Source: Phytophthora colocasiae (lineage: Eukaryota > Oomycota > Peronosporomycetes > Peronosporales > Peronosporaceae). From it: a stretch of DNA of 64,000 nucleotides. Where the stretch lies: assembly GCA_018806915.1 (NCBI GenBank), contig JAGKQI010000088.1, positions 682,001-746,000 of the forward strand, read 5' to 3'. A model generated the notes under the pieces. The model had not been told where the DNA came from. It worked only from the letters and a program-made list of their open reading frames with translations, and made no database searches. Made by a program: the position numbers and the translations under genes. Each line of letters begins with the position of its first letter. Within the stretch, counting starts at the first letter, position 1. This document shows, piece by piece, positions 63,127-64,000 of this stretch.

Positions 63127-64000
63127 ACTCCAGAATTGGAGCTGGAGGTGTGGCGTTCCACAGCTTGCGTAGGGCACCTTGCCTTACGAATCTATAGCGG
63201 ATGACGTCGTTGCGGATGTTGATCCAATCCATGGCGAACGAGTTCAACAGATGAATGGTCAGAGGCAGGCCTTGTAGACTTTACTTCGCCACTTTTCCAG
63301 ACTTCTGCTGGAAGCCACTGGCCGCAATCACTGCAGGATAATCCAGCAACAAGCCTAAAAGATCAGCGACAGCACCTACATGATGAGGACTGGTGCGTGC
63401 ATGCTTTCGCTCGTAAGCGTCTACAGCATACTAGCCCGAACAACAGCAAGAAGCAGATCGATGGTGGACGGATGTCACAGCCGTGCGGTTCAACTTCAGA
63501 CCGAAAGCTTCAGCTGAGTCAGAGTAAAGACTGCATCAAGAGATCGGACTCGTTACCGCGACCTTATATGAGACATGTAAGGTTGCTATAGCTGGGATTA
63601 AGGTTGCTACCGGTATTGTCAGTTTCAAAAATTCCCATGGTAAGATAAAATCAAAATAGAAAAAAATCCAGCTGTACTAGAATCGGTGTTTTTAAGTACG
63701 ATACTGTACTATATCAACCCGCCTAAGTGCGATTATTTATTAAGTACGATCAATGTGAGCCTCTCATTCCAGAAATTGCGCGGGAGCGAGTACACGCGTC
63801 GAGCACGAGCGAGGTTGGCGACCTAATCGAGGCAAGGAGCGGCATGGCTAGGACACCGGGCACACGGAAGTCTGGTACGAGAACTAAAGTTCGTCTATAT
63901 GGTCTAGCGTAAAGCATACTGACTAAGACTGTATTATTTCAGGCCGCAAACGTACGTCGCCGCATCTCAAAGACGTTTTGGCTACAATTGGTCTGGGGGG
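63127..64000. other. Right-edge intergenic stretch
   Basis: No supported gene; short frames at about 63400-63900 show no motif. Confidence 0.45.

Noticed and set aside
63727..63912. 61-codon frame at right edge
   Set aside because: Low-information basic peptide without start context or motif.

Overview
The window reads as nuclear DNA of an oomycete, most likely a Phytophthora species. The evidence is mixed: a secreted NLP-type necrosis-inducing protein with the GHRHDWE heptapeptide, a secreted pectin methylesterase, an axonemal dynein light chain (flagellate zoospores), full-size ABCG/PDR and ABCA transporters, intron-poor genes with short introns (about 56-99 bp), and initiator motifs close to the oomycete consensus TCATTYYNCAWTTT ahead of several start codons. 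No rRNA, tRNA or CRISPR array was seen.

Layout. 0.4-7.0 kb: a large inverted duplication (arms 420-3474 and 3818-6961) carrying four zinc alcohol dehydrogenase (ADH/CAD-type) genes; the outer pair share a 2-nt frame lesion, the inner pair are intact. 7.4-15 kb: a MULE-type transposase, an adjacent chromodomain ORF, and a 4.26-kb minisatellite of about 40 units of 105 bp. 15-19.5 kb: a second, intron-containing MULE (FAR1-like zinc finger, DDE transposase, SWIM, Ulp1/C48 protease) with several frameshifts. 20.7-24.3 kb: purple acid phosphatase, a LINE relic and the NLP gene. 25.3-31.1 kb: an ABCA transporter with three frameshifts. 31.2-37.9 kb: a tyrosine-recombinase retrotransposon with split direct repeats, inserted into a small cysteine-rich secreted-protein gene. 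38.4-47.3 kb: a pectinesterase broken by inversion, DNALI1-type dynein light chain, a 1078-aa PPR-like mitochondrial protein, a GIY-YIG-like gene and a secreted GH30 glucosylceramidase. 48-50.4 kb: a decayed DDE transposon between 24-bp terminal inverted repeats. 51.3-55.4 kb: an intact PDR transporter. 55.5-63.1 kb: a shuffled cluster of ankyrin-repeat genes and ADH genes.

Common threads. ADH genes occur at both ends of the window. Short local inversions recur: the ADH palindrome, the pectinesterase 5' end, the middle of one ankyrin gene and the 5' end of another. Many genes carry single-nucleotide lesions, several of them in homopolymers, so sequencing error must be separated from real decay; other long frames (PPR, ABCG, Gag-like, ankyrin) are intact. 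The most unusual signal is that two well-separated ADH paralogues share an identical 2-nt lesion immediately before the catalytic zinc cysteine while the rest of their frames stays open.
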